64,000 nt of DNA from Pseudogymnoascus destructans (Eukaryota > Ascomycota > Leotiomycetes > Thelebolales > Thelebolaceae), in contig NW_020167522.1 of NCBI RefSeq assembly GCF_001641265.1, forward strand, positions 310,001-374,000, read 5' to 3'. Below are positions 32,250-43,797 of this stretch, piece after piece; position 1 is the stretch's first letter; every line of letters starts with the position of its first letter. Below the pieces are notes generated by a model. That model searched no databases. It saw only the letters and a program-made list of their open reading frames with translations, and had not been told where the DNA came from. Position numbers and translations under genes: made by a program.

Positions 32250-34025
32250 CTAGTCCTTCCACGTCACAGTCTTAGTAACAAGGAACTCTTCAATTCCTTG
32301 CTTTTCATTGAAGCGTCCCCACCCGCTATTCTTCACCCCGCCAAATGGAAGTACAACCTCGTCATGAACTGTCATGCTGTTGATATGCACAGCCCTATAA
32401 GACATAGTCAGTATCGATGTGACCCCTTGCTCCAATTCCAGAAAAACGAAGATTGCAGGTGACTCACCCAGACTCGATCTGCTTTGCCAACTTAAATCCC
32501 TTGCGTAGATCTTCAGTGAATATCGCGGCCGAGAGCCCGTAGCCGCCCTGATTCGCGATCCTAACAGCATCAGCGTCGGAATTAACAACCCTGATAGCGG
32601 CGAGGGACGCAAAGGCCTCATCTTGCCAAAGGGCTGACTTTTCCTCGACATCACCGATGAAGATCGGTGCCATGCGAACCGACGTGGCGCTTGTAGATGG
32701 GGAACTATCGATATCGACCAAGCCGTGGATAAGATAGGCACCCGAGGCAAGGGCATCGGTGATCATCCCTTGAACGCGGGTCTTTGATGCAGTGGACACC
32801 AGTGTTGGTGGCTCGGAGGACTGGTTAGCGCTTGCCTCGAGGGCACTTTTAATTGCACCTATAAACGTTGGCGCGATGGCGGAGTGGACGAGAATTCGGT
32901 CGGTCGACATGCAGATTTGGCCAGACTACTCCATTATCAGTAAACACATTATATAGATGTCATTGGAGTCTCACATTGATGAGTGTTCCTGCCAGTACTT
33001 CCCGCACTGCCACCTCAATATTCGCATCTTCGCATACGATCGCGCTATTCTTGCCTCCAAGCTCCATCAGGCAGGGCTTAAGATTCTCTCCGCATGTCCT
33101 CGCAATTTTTCGGCCCGTAGCTGTGCTGCCTGTGAAGTTTATCTTTCGGACGGCTGGATGCTCGATCATAGTATTTACGACCTCGGGGGCGTCTTGGGGT
33201 CGGCAATTTAAGATATTGAGGCATCCTGGTGGTAGACCTGCGTCGGTAAATGCACGGCCGATAGCCCAGTAGCATCGGGGGGTAAGATCGGACGACTTGA
33301 GGATGGTGGTATTACCACCTGCAAGTGCGCCGGCGGCGGCGCGGATCCCAAAGACGTATGGCGCATTCCTGTTTGATCAGCAATTACTTCTCCAGAGCAG
33401 TATTTAGATGCTGGACATACCATGGCACGATGCCGAGAATGACACCCATCGGCTCCTTATGAACAATGGCACTCTGTCCCTCCTCTTCAACAACTGGCAC
33501 GCTTCCACAAATCGACGTGATACGTCCTGCAAGATCGCGCAGCATACGAATACCAAACGGGGCGATGAAGAACTGCGATGTTCCCACATCAGCGCCCATC
33601 TCCGTGCGCATGATTTCTGAGATTTCCTTGAGGCGGCTTTCAAGGATATCAGCTGTGCGGAGGAGGATGTCGCGGCGCACGGTAGGCTTGGTAGCCGACC
33701 AGGCTGGGAAGGCAGCTGAAGCTGCTTCGACGGCACGCAAGGCGTCCGAGGGGGTTGCAGCGGTTGCATTCCAGCAGGGAGTGTTGGTGTAGGGGCTTAT
33801 CACCGCGAACGTGGAGGTGCTGGTTTCTTCGATGCCATTGATCAGAGAGGGGACTGTGATGGATGGAGGCGCAGCGCTTGCGGTTTTGCGCGTGGCAGTT
33901 GGGGTGATGTCGTCGGCTTCTTCTTTGGTGGCTGAGGAGACACCAATGCGAAGTGGCTCGTTGACTTCAACCTGGCTGGTTACCTCCTCAGCGCCTGAAG
34001 AAGCACCATTCTCTTTGTTGTCCAT
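32250..34025 (-). CDS. aldehyde dehydrogenase (salicylaldehyde/vanillin type), 533 aa
   Basis: Exons 34025-33421, 33368-32975, 32925-32468 and 32394-32250; introns of 52, 49 and 73 bp, all phases agree. The catalytic Cys is in SGQICMSTDR (about residue 338) and the general-base Glu in MELGGKN (about 304); the NAD-binding stretch NFTGSTATGRKIA and C-terminal LPFGGVKNSGWGR are present. The reaction is NAD(P)-dependent oxidation of an aldehyde to an acid. Fungal homologues with this pattern act on aromatic aldehydes. The first 60 residues are an unusual Thr/Ser-rich extension. No targeting signal is obvious. Confidence 0.9.
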
Positions 34026-35010
34026 GATTGCAGATTGAATTCACTCTTTCCAGTCAACTCAGAGATGAGAATTGCTGCCTCCTCGGGTCTGTCTTCTGGA
34101 TATTTTTCTAATGGTGGTAATAACAGTAGACAGCAGCCTGCTTATTCCACAACAAGGCTACAACGAGGCAGGCACAATCGGGTAGCGACGTATAGTCGGG
34201 ATACACTTACTCGTTTGCTGTTGCACAAATATCGGATTCCTTAAGTACTAAATAGTTCATCACATGCACAGAATCGGTTCGTTGCATTCTACGAACGATT
34301 CAAGATTCTCGTTCGCACGATTTCTTGTGGTTGTTTGTTGTGGCATCCTGGTTGTCGAAGAGTAGGGGATGGAATGGATTGGAAATTCGGGGGGCGACAA
34401 ATAATTTAACCAGTAGGATCGCCAGGCCAGGGTAGCTCATACTTGGCATTTATTATATCTCCAGAGGGAGGATTACTTTCTTCCATAATATATCAACGAG
34501 GTAACTTATAGATTTTAAGTGGGTATTATCAGACTTCTATTATACCAAACATCTAACTTCGAAGTAAGCGTTGCAAGTAAGCCAACTGTAAGCCAGGCGT
34601 CCACTGACAGCCCAGGTGACGCATTTTCTGACGGGACGAGTAACTACGCCGCGATGATAAACCTCACGTCTGACTGCATGTTGGAGGAGCATGTCGGAAA
34701 CATAGCCATACTTGGGCATATTTACTCAAATCCCATACCGTGTCACGGTAAGCTGGCAGCACAAACCAGATAACAGAAGAGAACATTTGGATTTATACAC
34801 GTCGCTGCCAAGCGTGACTGTGATAAAGATTCTAAGGAGCAACTACAGCATTGGAAAGCGACGCTTCTAGTCCTACTTAGTAGCCCCTCTCGACAGCGTT
34901 ATAACAATTAGGTTATTGGCACAGAAGTAGTAGTATTAGCTCACGGACAACGTCAAGAGCTTAACGTCTCAATTCTATAACGGCAGGTTAACGAGCATAA
35001 AAATAGGGGG
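34026..35010. other. transition from gene space to transposon block
   Basis: The first part is the aldehyde dehydrogenase promoter. From about 34,800 the sequence becomes AT-rich with many TAG/TAA and resembles the decayed transposon DNA that follows. No ORF can be supported. Confidence 0.5.
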
Positions 35011-35360
35011 CGTAGTAGCCGCACACGCCTACAAATTGGAGGAGCTCTTACTGTAGAGGATGTGCGAGCTCAACAGGCTAAAAAGGCAGAGCGAGCAGCA
35101 GAGAAAGAGGCTTCTAAAGAAGCCCTGATAGCCCATTAGGCTACTAACCAGGCCCGCAAACAGCTCTATAGGGCAGGAGTTGAAGCCCGGAAGCAAGAAC
35201 GCCTCCGGAAGAAGAGGGTAAAAGCCTGTCAAAAAGCTGGCAATCCAATTCCTATAGAGGGCCAAAACCCAATTCCGGATCCAGAGGCAGAGATCGAAAG
35301 TGAGAGTAGGAGTGGGAGTGGGAGCGAGCACGAATTTGAGTGGCATGGATATGAGAATTA
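35011..35360 (+). pseudogene. C-terminal tail of a pogo/Tc5-like transposase, decayed
   Basis: A frame starting RSSRTRLQIGGALTVEDVRA and continuing Lys/Glu/Arg-rich (KKAERAAEKEASKEALI), with one TAG, resembles the basic coiled-coil tails of fungal pogo transposases. It ends in an acidic-Ser tail just before the next element's terminal repeat at 35367. Confidence 0.4.
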
Positions 35361-35366
35361 CGAGTA

Positions 35367-37544
35367 CAGTAGGACCCCTGTTATAGCGATCTCCTATTAG
35401 CCGGTATTTCCTATATAGCGATAATTTTGAGGCTACGCTGGCTTTTTATATGTAATTTTTGACTCTTTTACAATACTACGATATCGTTCCGTAATAATGT
35501 AATAAAATCGTTATATTTTGTATGTGTAAAATGGCTCGGCAGGGTATTACAATTGAGCACCGCGTGCCTTACGTCGATGGGCCCATCGACAGCACCCTAA
35601 GCCTACGTAGAAAGCCTGTATACAGTGGTTCTAGGAGAAGTACGGCCATAAAGTAAGCTAGTCTACTATTTCTGAGTCCTTAAGCGCTACTTTTGAGAGG
35701 CTAGATACTGAAGCTGAAGCTATATCGACGTCTGCCCTTCGTATCCGTTCCGGCTTTGCCTGAGCTCGAAGAGGTCCTTTGGCATTGGCAGCTTCGAGTT
35801 GAAGCAAAAGGGGCATTTGATATAGGCGAAATCCTTCGAGAAAAGGCTTGAGAAGTCTAGCATCAACTCCCTTATTATAGGGAGAAACCCGAGCTAGAAT
35901 TTAGTACTTGGTAGCTCGAAAAATTCAAGAAACGGCATGGTATTCGAGCACGATTTCAACACAGCGAAGCAGGGTCAATTCCTAATGTAGAGGAAGTGAT
36001 GGAAGGGCTACGGCTTATTACAAAGCAATATGAAGAGAAGGATATATATAACATGGCTGAAACTGGATTATTCTAGAATATAAGACCCTCGAGAGGTCCT
36101 CCTTTCTTAGAGTATTCTATGTTAAGAAGGATAAAGCATGAATAACTGTTATTTTATATATGAATGTAACAGGAGAAGACCGAATTCAACCTTGGTTTAT
36201 TAGAAAAGCTAAAAAGCCACGAGCTTTATAAGGAATCAATATCTGAGGAATATGAGGCATATAGAAGCATAATTCGAAAGCTTGGAATACAACAATCGTT
36301 ATGGTTAAATGGCTTCATTCTATCGCCATATATGGGGACGACAGGTTCTTCTTACAATGGATAATTTCAGTGCTTATATTACGGGACTTAAATTACACCC
36401 TCCTCCTTTGAATATTCGAATCAAATGGCTTTCTCTAAATTCAACAAGCCGTACGCAACCTTTATGTCATACTGACATTCGTTGCACTCAGTTTACTCAA
36501 GAGCAAACTTAGAAATCTCCTCCTCAAACCTACAAGTCACTATACATATTTTGGCTTGTCACACCAACAACAAGAGCAACTACTCAACGATTGCTACAAC
36601 TCTCTATGATTCATTACATATCATTGCTCCTTAGTTACTGGGCCGATATGACCACATAGCATATCTCTACAACCCTCTATGATTCATTACATAACATCAC
36701 TCCTTAGTTACTGGGCTAATACTACACATGACATATCTCTATCCACTAGAGGCCTAGGAACATGAACGATAGCTCCAAAAGCTTCTACAACCCTCTATGA
36801 TTCATTACACATCATCGCTCCTTAGTTACCCACAAGATTGGTTAAGTTATGACATAATTTGTCTATAGGGGTACTCTGACCTTGGACCTCCTTTCACTTC
36901 CTATAGGCTAGGAACCTAGGAGATGGTTCTATGGGATTCTCTTATGTCGACTACAGTTACCAAGCCTGGTTAGTCATGGAAAGTCTTGGAAAATGAGAGA
37001 ACTACACTCCTTTAGCATAAATAGGATTGCCCTTTCCTTAAAGAAAGGGCAAGCAGATAATACAGTAAATTGACTATCACATACTTCCACGTCTTTTCCA
37101 AGCTTCCAAGCATTGATCTTGTTACTCCTTGTTTCTGAAAAGTCAGTGAGGTGCTAACCTCTGACTTATCCCTGAGTTCTCAGACTCAACATTTGTTACA
37201 ACTTGTCTAAACCACTCCACTATATCATACACCTGATTGCTGCGTTGTGGAATAGTCTAAGCTATGACCCTTTGGCTCTTTTTCTAAGACAGTGTGTTGT
37301 CTTAGTAAAATCATCCCTTCCTTGGGTGGCTAGATTCTCACATCTGGTGCACCCACCATTACACTTTAGATCAAGGGATTATTTAGAATTTCAAGGTCTA
37401 TTACTAGCAGCAACAGCTTCTCATAATGCTCTCTTCTTTCAATAAACAAGAAGATCTATATTTAATTATTATTCTTCGACATGCAATTCGATGGGCCCTC
37501 TAAGATTATAATACAGATATTACGAATCAAACGATACATAACTG
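35367..37544 (+). pseudogene. Fot/pogo-like transposon relic, interrupted by a solo LTR
   Basis: Starts with CAGTAGGACCCCTGTTATAGCG after TA. Scattered pieces match the intact transposase at 53542-55104 in order: the GHK-like start near 35645, YNMAETGLF near 36050, a 67-codon frame with RQVLLTMDNFSAYITGLKL (36309-36460), then after the solo LTR the equivalent of PLDQGIIQSF (37369) and a piece near 37460-37543. Stops and C-to-T-type changes are dense. The 3' end is replaced by the Copia LTR. Confidence 0.7.
36465..37363 (+). repeat. solo LTR, 899 bp, of a second LTR family
   Basis: Starts TGTCATACTGAC and ends CACCATTACA, flanked by CTTTA at 36460-36464 and 37364-37368 (5 bp duplication). Removing it restores the Fot relic's reading order. 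The same LTR family is nested at 56721-59114. Confidence 0.85.
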
Positions 37545-37668
37545 TGTTGCAGGAATCGGGGTTCAGAGCCACGGGAGCCACTGGCGTGGCACCTCCCACA
37601 TATATATAGTTCTCAGTAGTTGTAACCTATATACTTCAACTAATCAACAACTTGTCTACCACCAAACA
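37545..37668 (+). repeat. 5' LTR of the Copia relic
   Basis: 124 bp, TGTTGCAGG...CCAAACA. Contains CACATATATATAG, a probable TATA box. Left flank is Fot relic sequence. Confidence 0.75.
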
Positions 37669-38039
37669 CTTCCAATGACCTCCAGTGAGTATGTGTTACA
37701 GGTTATGAGCCCGGAAGCCTATTGTTAAGGTATTTACAAGATCAGAATTATCATTGAGTGTTGATTTGTGCAGTCCAATTCACCAATCCGTCAACAGACT
37801 CGCTGAAGTCAGTGTTTTCGTTACAGCACCACAACCTCAACCTCAAACAGTTTTGAAGTACGGTGAAGAGGATTGTGGCTCTCTTTCTTTGAGTTATATC
37901 CACACTGTTTATTTCACTTTATGTCCTCTGCGCTCGAGCCAGAAGGACTTTCCGAGATCTTTGAAGACGCGACAGATCAACTTGCAACTTCATCTCAAAC
38001 TGAATTTCGAACACGACTGCGACTACACCAATAGCCAAT

Positions 38040-38997
38040 ATGTCTTCTACAACTATGGTGAGTCTGAATACGACTTTGCTGCATCTTCCAGAGCATTTGA
38101 AGCTCAAGGGTGAAGAGAATTACACCAACTGGAAGGAACTTATCGTCAACATCGCCCGAGGCAACGGACTGGCGAAATACATCAACGATAGATGCAAGAG
38201 GCCAGAATACATCGATGAATTCCATGAGGACTACGATGAGGCCAAAGATGGAGACAAGCTCAGGAAGTATGAAGCTTGGGAGAAGGGCGACGCTCAGATG
38301 CAGCTCGCGATCCAATATAACTGCAAGACGATTCCAGGAAAAGTGGCGTCTGCAAAGGACACAGCGCTTAAGATGTGGAGAGCCCTACAACAGCAATACG
38401 AAGGCTCAGGTTCAGTCCTGAAGTACAATGCAATTCAGGATTATGTTCACCTCAAGTACGAGAATTTCTCTTCGCTTGACACGTTTATTATCGCTGTCCG
38501 TGAAGCTATCGACAAACTTGAGAGTCTACAATGCCCTCCTCATGATGATTGGCTTCCTGTTATGTTTATAGCTTCTTGTGCGAACAAGTGGCCAACTTGG
38601 GCAGAACGCCAAAGATCACTCCTTCGGTCTCCAGATCACCGCATCACTCTCGACTCTCTTATTAACTCCTACAGGCTCGAATGCCTTGTACGGAAACAAA
38701 TCTCAAGGAACGGGTAAGGGCAAAAACCCAAGCAAGGACAAGAAGAATGGAGATCGACCATCTTGCCCACATTGCACAATGCTGAAACCTCGACACTCAC
38801 CTCAAGACTGCCTCGAAAATAACAAGGAGAAGCGTGATGAGTGGGAGCGGAAGAATGGGAAGAAATGGACCCCATATCGGAAGCATATTGAGAAAAAGAA
38901 AAATGAAACCAAAGATGAGGGCAATGACTCTAAGAACTATTTCGACCTCGTAGCTTTCTCAATGCCTGCCAAATCGAACACTATAAGCAGAGATTAG
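38040..38997 (+). pseudogene. Copia gag with zinc knuckle, one frameshift
   Basis: Frame 1 (38040-38717) encodes the Copia Gag core (LKGEENYTNWKELIVNIARG, MWRALQQQYEGSG, YVHLKYENFSSLDTF). The reading continues from about 38670 in another frame with NALYGNKSQGTGKGK and a knuckle-like CPHCTMLKPRHSPQDC to a stop at 38997. One frameshift near 38670-38715 separates them. Confidence 0.75.
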
Positions 38998-41079
38998 GTG
39001 GTTATTCGATACAGGAGCAGATGAGCACATTGCAAACAGTCTTGAGAAGTTGACACTTACGAAGAGCGCATGGATTTACCATTCATGAATACAGCAAATG
39101 GACTTGTTCGTTCTCAAGGCTGTGACTCAGTTCGACTTTTTGGAGTAAAGGGAAACAGAGAGAAGACCCAAATTACCCTCCATCATGTCATCTATATGCC
39201 TTCCTCGCCAGTTTGCCTGTTTAGCGGAAAGAAGCTTTATAGCAGCAGAGGTCATGTACAGAATGGCCAGCTTCTCGATAAGCATGGCAATGAGATGGGC
39301 ACAGTTGACTCAGATCTGTTCCTTTACGAATTCAAAATGGAAGCAAAGGAATCACTTATCCCGCCCTTGATTTTACCTGCTGCGATTGAGCAGAAGAACA
39401 CAGACATTGAACTTTGGCATCGACGCCTCTGTCATCTTGGACTCGATAACGTCCGCAAGACTAAAGACATGGTAAATGGGATCTCATATAGCAAAGAAGG
39501 CACTGCCATTGTGACGAGGTTGTGCCAACCATGCGAAGAGGCAAAGCCAATCCGTTGAGTGAACAAAATTTCAGCTCGACTAAGACCGAAAACAGCTCTT
39601 GAAGAAGTTCATTGTGATGTTGTTACTGTCACGCCTCACGGACTCCACGGAGAGAAGTATGGCATACTGTTTACTTGTGGAAAGTACAGTGTCCGCTATG
39701 GATGGACCTTTAAGAATAAGGGTGATGCGTACAAATGCATTGTCTGGATGATTCGACTTGCAAAGACGCAATACAACATCACAATTAAGAGATTCAGAAT
39801 GGATGGAGGAAAGGAATATGCTCCTGCTTCATCTCGAAATGCCATGTATGCAGAGGAAGAACAGGAATATCAAGATGAAGATTTCCAAAATGCATTTTTC
39901 ACAGGCACAGAATACAACTCAGATCCGCAAACCATGGAAGAAGCACTCGCTCGATCTGATGGAGATCTCTGGCGTGAGGACATTGCCTCTGAATATCGAT
40001 CCATTACTCGTAAGAAAGTGTGGAAAGTCATGCAATAAAAGCAAAGTTCCAAAAGGGAAAAAGGTCCTTGGTGGACACCTTGTTTTGCGCACTAAAAGAG
40101 ATAGAGATGGCAAAATCCTTCGCCGCAAGGCTCGATGGGTTGTAAAGGGCTATGAGCAGAGATATGGAAAGGATTATGAGCAGACCTTTGCAGGAGTTTG
40201 CAAATCAGCCACATGGAAAATCGCCGTTGCCCTCGCTGCACGTTTCGATCTTGAGATTGAACAGATGGATGTTGACACTGCATTCCTTGAAAATGATATC
40301 GATGCAGAGGTATATGTCGAATTGCCTCCTGGATGGTGTGAGAATGGTGTCAAGCTTTCAAAGGAGGATGTGTGCAAGCTATCACGCGCGCTTTACAGTC
40401 TCAAGCAGTCACCACGTCTCTGGCAGAAAAAGCTTCGCAAAGCACTCCAATCTCTTGGATTTGAACCACTTGAAACAGACCAATGCATCTTCATCAACAA
40501 GGACACAAAGATCATCATTGTCACTTATGTTGATGACTGCCTCATTATTGGCAAAGATAACGAGGACTTAAGTAAGTTGAAATATGAGTTGCACAAAGTT
40601 CACAATTGAAGAACTCAGTCCTGCACAATACTTCCTTGGAGTCTGCATTCATCGAGATAGAAAGAAGCGAGAGATCTACCTTGGACAGGATGCATATACT
40701 CAAAAGATCCTCAGCTGTTTTGGAATGACGAATTGCCACATGGTGAAGACGCCTTGTGCCCAAGGATGGGAAATTCTCATGACTCCGTACAAAGACAAAG
40801 CTACAGCTCACGAAATCAAGCTGTAACTCACAACGGAAATCATCGGCGACAACCAAGGAGCTCTTGCACTTGCAGAGAATCCAGAGTTTCATCAGCGAAC
40901 GAAGCACCGACATCAAATACCACTACATCCGAAATCAAGTGAAGGAAAACCTTGTTGATCTATATTATGTGTATACGAAGGAGATGGCTGCAGATGGACT
41001 GACGAAGCCACTATCAACGATGGATCATCAGAGATTCATTGAGCTGATTAAGCTTAAACAGCTTCCAAAGATGGACTGA
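38998..41079 (+). pseudogene. Copia pol: protease, integrase (deleted), RT, RNase H tail
   Basis: LFDTGADEHIANS-like protease start at 39000 has a frame break, then the GAG-pre-integrase segment (ELWHRRLCHLGLDNV, CQPCEEAKPIR) stops at 39556-39558. The integrase start (VHCDVVTVTPHG) reaches the second Asp region (RMDGGKEYAP) and then jumps to RT-side sequence, so the integrase C-terminal half is deleted. RT is long (RKARWVVKGYEQRYGKDYEQTF, VTYVDDCLI). A second deletion removes most of RNase H, leaving YTKEMAADGLTKPLS to 41079. Confidence 0.8.
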
Positions 41080-41153
41080 TTATAGGTTACGGATGAAGAA
41101 CTAGGGGTGCTACTAACTGTTGATATGTTTTCTACAATATCACCAGAGGGGTG

Positions 41154-41277
41154 TGTTGCAGGAATCGGGGTTCAGAGCCACGGGAGAAAATGGTGTGGCA
41201 CCAACCCACATATATATAGTTCTCAGTAGTTGTAACCTATATACTTCAACTAATCAACAACTTGTCTACCACCAACA
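41154..41277 (+). repeat. 3' LTR of the Copia relic
   Basis: Begins TGTTGCAGG after a purine tract (AGAGGGG) and ends CCAACA. It truncates the gene at 41281-42000. Confidence 0.75.
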
Positions 41278-41280
41278 CTC

Positions 41281-42000
41281 TTACCCAGTCTCCTTATCAA
41301 TTGCTGGAGGAAGGTTCTTGAGGAAGTCGGGGTCCGTATTCACTTTGTTCATAAGCTTCAGAGTTGACTTGTATGCCGTCGACCATTTATGGCGCCAAAT
41401 GGTGAAGGCAAGCTCCTCCGCTCTCTGTGTCTATATTAGTAGTAGTCCCCTAATAGTGTAGCTGATCATACCTTGGTTGAGGCTTCAGTCTGGGTCTCCA
41501 CTTCCAGCTGGACCTTCTCAATCTCATTGATCCCAATACCATTGGCCAATTTGTCAGCTCTCCACACAGCTTCCTGGACAACTTCATCGGCCTCATCTTC
41601 GGTTTCCCAAGCCTGGTTGTTGTCATCCCAAACCGCGTATGCTCCTCCACCTTCTCCAATCCCAAGGTGTTGCTGAACGATAGAAGCATGGTTACCATCC
41701 TGAATGCTGTTTCCTAGTTACTATAATGATTACTATAAAGTAGGAGGAGGGAGCTTACCGTCTGAGTCGCACTTCGTCCTTCTTGGATTGAATCTTCTCT
41801 TCTTGTTCCACTGGGCCAAGGTCTTTGAAAGCTTGCATGTCCCGGAGTTTCTTGACAGCATATGCAGTAGCTGATATATCAGCCCTCTTGGCATTGTCGA
41901 CCTTGAGTTCTTGATCTGTCATGTTGTTGCGTCGGTTTTGCACTCGCTTGGTGTTCTGGTTGGTTGACTTCTCAGTCGGATCTTTGCACTTTCCAACCAT
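41281..42000 (-). CDS. unknown protein, at least three exons, 3' end probably cut by Copia
   Basis: Exons 42000-41759, 41706-41472 and 41424-41281; introns of 52 and 47 bp with all phases agreeing. The 206-residue product starts with a basic Lys/Asn/Arg-rich region (KRVQNRRNNMTDQELKVDNA), then a charged helix (DLGPVEQEEKIQSKKDE), an acidic Trp-containing middle (YAVWDDNNQAWETEDEADEV) and a C-terminal helix (WRHKWSTAYKSTLKLMNKV). I do not recognise it. The terminal TAA lies in GG|GTAAGAG, a good donor, so the true gene may have continued into sequence replaced by the Copia LTR. It is divergent from the H3-like gene and shares its intron motif. Confidence 0.6.
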
Positions 42001-42425
42001 GGTGATTACTATAATGGTTACTATAAAGTAACCGTAAGTGGGAGGAAAGACTTACCATGGTAGTAGTGGAAGGTAAACGGAAAAAGGCGACGGTGGTGGT
42101 AGAAGGAAGAAGTTCTGAGGTGGTGGCAGAAGGAAGAAGTTCCGAGATGGTGGCAGAAGTTCAGAAGTTCAGAAGTTCAGAACTTCAGAGAATTCACTTA
42201 ATATGCCTATTACCATATAATGGGTGAAGCTCAGGATATTTCGCTAACCGAACTTTATTTGGGTGGCAACACCTACCAAATAACAATAACCTCACTTTAC
42301 CTCAATTCCTACTTTTACTTCTCCTCATACCTCTCTAACCCAACCATGTGATTTGCTGCTGGTTATTTGGTAAGCTCCCTTCTCTTACTCTATAGTAATC
42401 ACTATAGTAACCAAGAAACAGCAGA
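42001..42425. promoter_or_regulatory. shared 5' region of the divergent gene pair
   Basis: Holds the two starts' upstream DNA. On the minus side a GTAAGT donor (42057) leads to a stretch with the TATAGTAA repeat just before ATG 42000, consistent with a 5'-UTR intron. On the plus side 42370-42421 is an intron-like GTAAGC...AAACAG stretch with the same motif. Between them are GAAGTTCAG/GAAGAAGTTC tandem repeats (about 42095-42190). Confidence 0.45.
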
Positions 42426-42702
42426 ATGGAGGATAACAGCTCAGAGTTCAACCTAGGCACAGACTCTACCAGTTCAAGTTCAAGTTCAAGTTCTCCACAA
42501 CGTCAGCACACCCCTGATCCTTCCCCAATTCGCCGTGGTCACAATCTACAAGAACACCAACCTTTGCTCAACCAGAGACATTAAAGCCAGAGACTTCAGC
42601 TCCAAGCCCCCCAACGCACAACCAGAGAAGAGGAAGAAGAAGAAAGGCCCAATCCCTTCATTCTTCCCAAGTCAAAAGTTTGGTCCAAAAGAAGCACCCA
42701 AG

Positions 42703-43178
42703 ATGCCTTCCGAAAAGCCCCACAGAAAGCACCCACAAACACTGCAGTCAACGCAGAAGCCAAAGTGTTGCTGGAAGTCTGGAGGTAAGCTGATTACTAT
42801 AATGATTACTATAGACCTTCCTACTAACCTAGAACAGTCGTTGCACTTCGTCAGATCAAGAGATACCAAAAATTGATGGAGCCCCTCATCCCACGTGCGC
42901 CTTTCATCCGACTTATCCGTGAAGACCTCAAGGTGGATTTTCGACTCCAATCATCTGCAGTCTCTGTGCTACAGGAAGCAGCTGAGATGACACTGGTCAA
43001 GGAGTTCGAGAGTAAGTGAACCTACACCTCTATAATAATCATTATAGTAACCAAACCAGTGACACAGCTTGCGGCAATTTATGCGAAGCGGGTTATGATC
43101 CAGCAGAAGGATATGAAATTAGTCCAGGCTATGTGTCTTCACATGACTGGGTTCGCATTTCCAGGCATGAAGGAATGA
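42703..43178 (+). CDS. histone H3-like histone-fold protein
   Basis: Exons (from ATG 42703) 42703-42784, 42838-43011 and 43060-43178 join in phase to 124 aa; canonical H3 is about 135. After a basic tail, [20 protein letters not shown] aligns with the H3 alphaN entry, then [10 protein letters not shown] (alpha1), [18 protein letters not shown] (loop 1 and alpha2), and [15 protein letters not shown] (alpha3). Loop 1 is about three residues shorter than in H3, not longer as in CENP-A. The usual RRIRGERA end is replaced by an unrelated tail. The start is uncertain: the frame is open further upstream to about 42457, and another ATG at 42426 lies in a different frame. It would sit in chromatin if expressed. 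It lies between Copia and pogo relics. Confidence 0.8.
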
Positions 43179-43228
43179 GCAAAGTAGATAGATGGTAGAA
43201 ACTCAATGAAACTGTTCTACTGAAGCTA

Positions 43229-43797
43229 ACGTCCTCCACAAGCGAGTGTCGCATACAAGTGAGTGTCGCACGCAATTGACAGATCGTAACAAACTTTCTA
43301 ACAACAACAACTATAAACTAGAAAATCAATTAAATTAATTATACACCTATTCTATAGTATCTTCTTAATCCCTTTGACATGTGCGAGCATTATGCCCAGT
43401 CTTACCACACATTCTGCAGCGTCGTTGCTGTCTTTCAACCCCACCACCCTGTCGTAGTTCTTGAGATATCTGCTCTTCCACAGCTAGGTGAGCAAGTACA
43501 TCCTGACCTTCTTGAATTGTAAAGCACCCTCCTTGTTGTATACGCTTTTTTTTTTCGCTTTTTGCGCTGACTTGCAACTTCATTTGCTTGTTGTAAGGCC
43601 TGAACTTCCGCCTTTATTAGAACAGCAGAATGCACCATTGTTTGAGCACCTCTTAACAACTGGTCTAGCGCATTGTTAATAGGAGTTGGTGAGCTATTTT
43701 GATGGCATATAATGCGATCTTTAAGATGCGTAGTTTGACTTGCTAGCTCTATTAGATTGTGTGGTGTTTTAGGTTCCTTAACTGAGCACAGCATAGT
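43229..43797 (-). pseudogene. pogo-like transposon relic, 3' part only
   Basis: After TA (43227-43228) a terminal repeat ACGTCCTCC... contains two 17 bp direct copies (43241-43257 and 43258-43274), as in copies A and B. On the minus strand 43365-43790 encodes the transposase tail (RIICHQNSSPTPINNALDQ, LQQANEVASQRKKRKKK) and knuckle CRMCGKTGHNARTCQ, with one frameshift near 43550. Homology stops at about 43797, where hAT sequence begins. Confidence 0.75.

Larger units (their letters stand above)
37545..41277 (+). mobile_element. decayed Copia retrotransposon, about 3.7 kb
   Basis: LTRs of 124 bp at 37545-37668 and 41154-41277 share TGTTGCAGGAATCGGGGTT and the ...CTTGTCTACCACC end but differ at several positions. 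Inside are gag, protease, part of integrase, reverse transcriptase (RVT_2) and the RNase H tail, with frameshifts and deletions. The order integrase before RT marks Copia. Flanks do not show a matching 5 bp duplication, so one side was rearranged after insertion. Confidence 0.88.

Noticed and set aside
37203..37445. 80-codon ORF and similar ones at 57292-57528
   Set aside because: They lie inside LTR sequence and are not conserved between copies.
42426..42580. ATG at 42426 as start of the H3-like protein
   Set aside because: That frame ends at a stop near 42581 and is not the H3 frame; joining would need an unsupported extra intron. Left open, not chosen.
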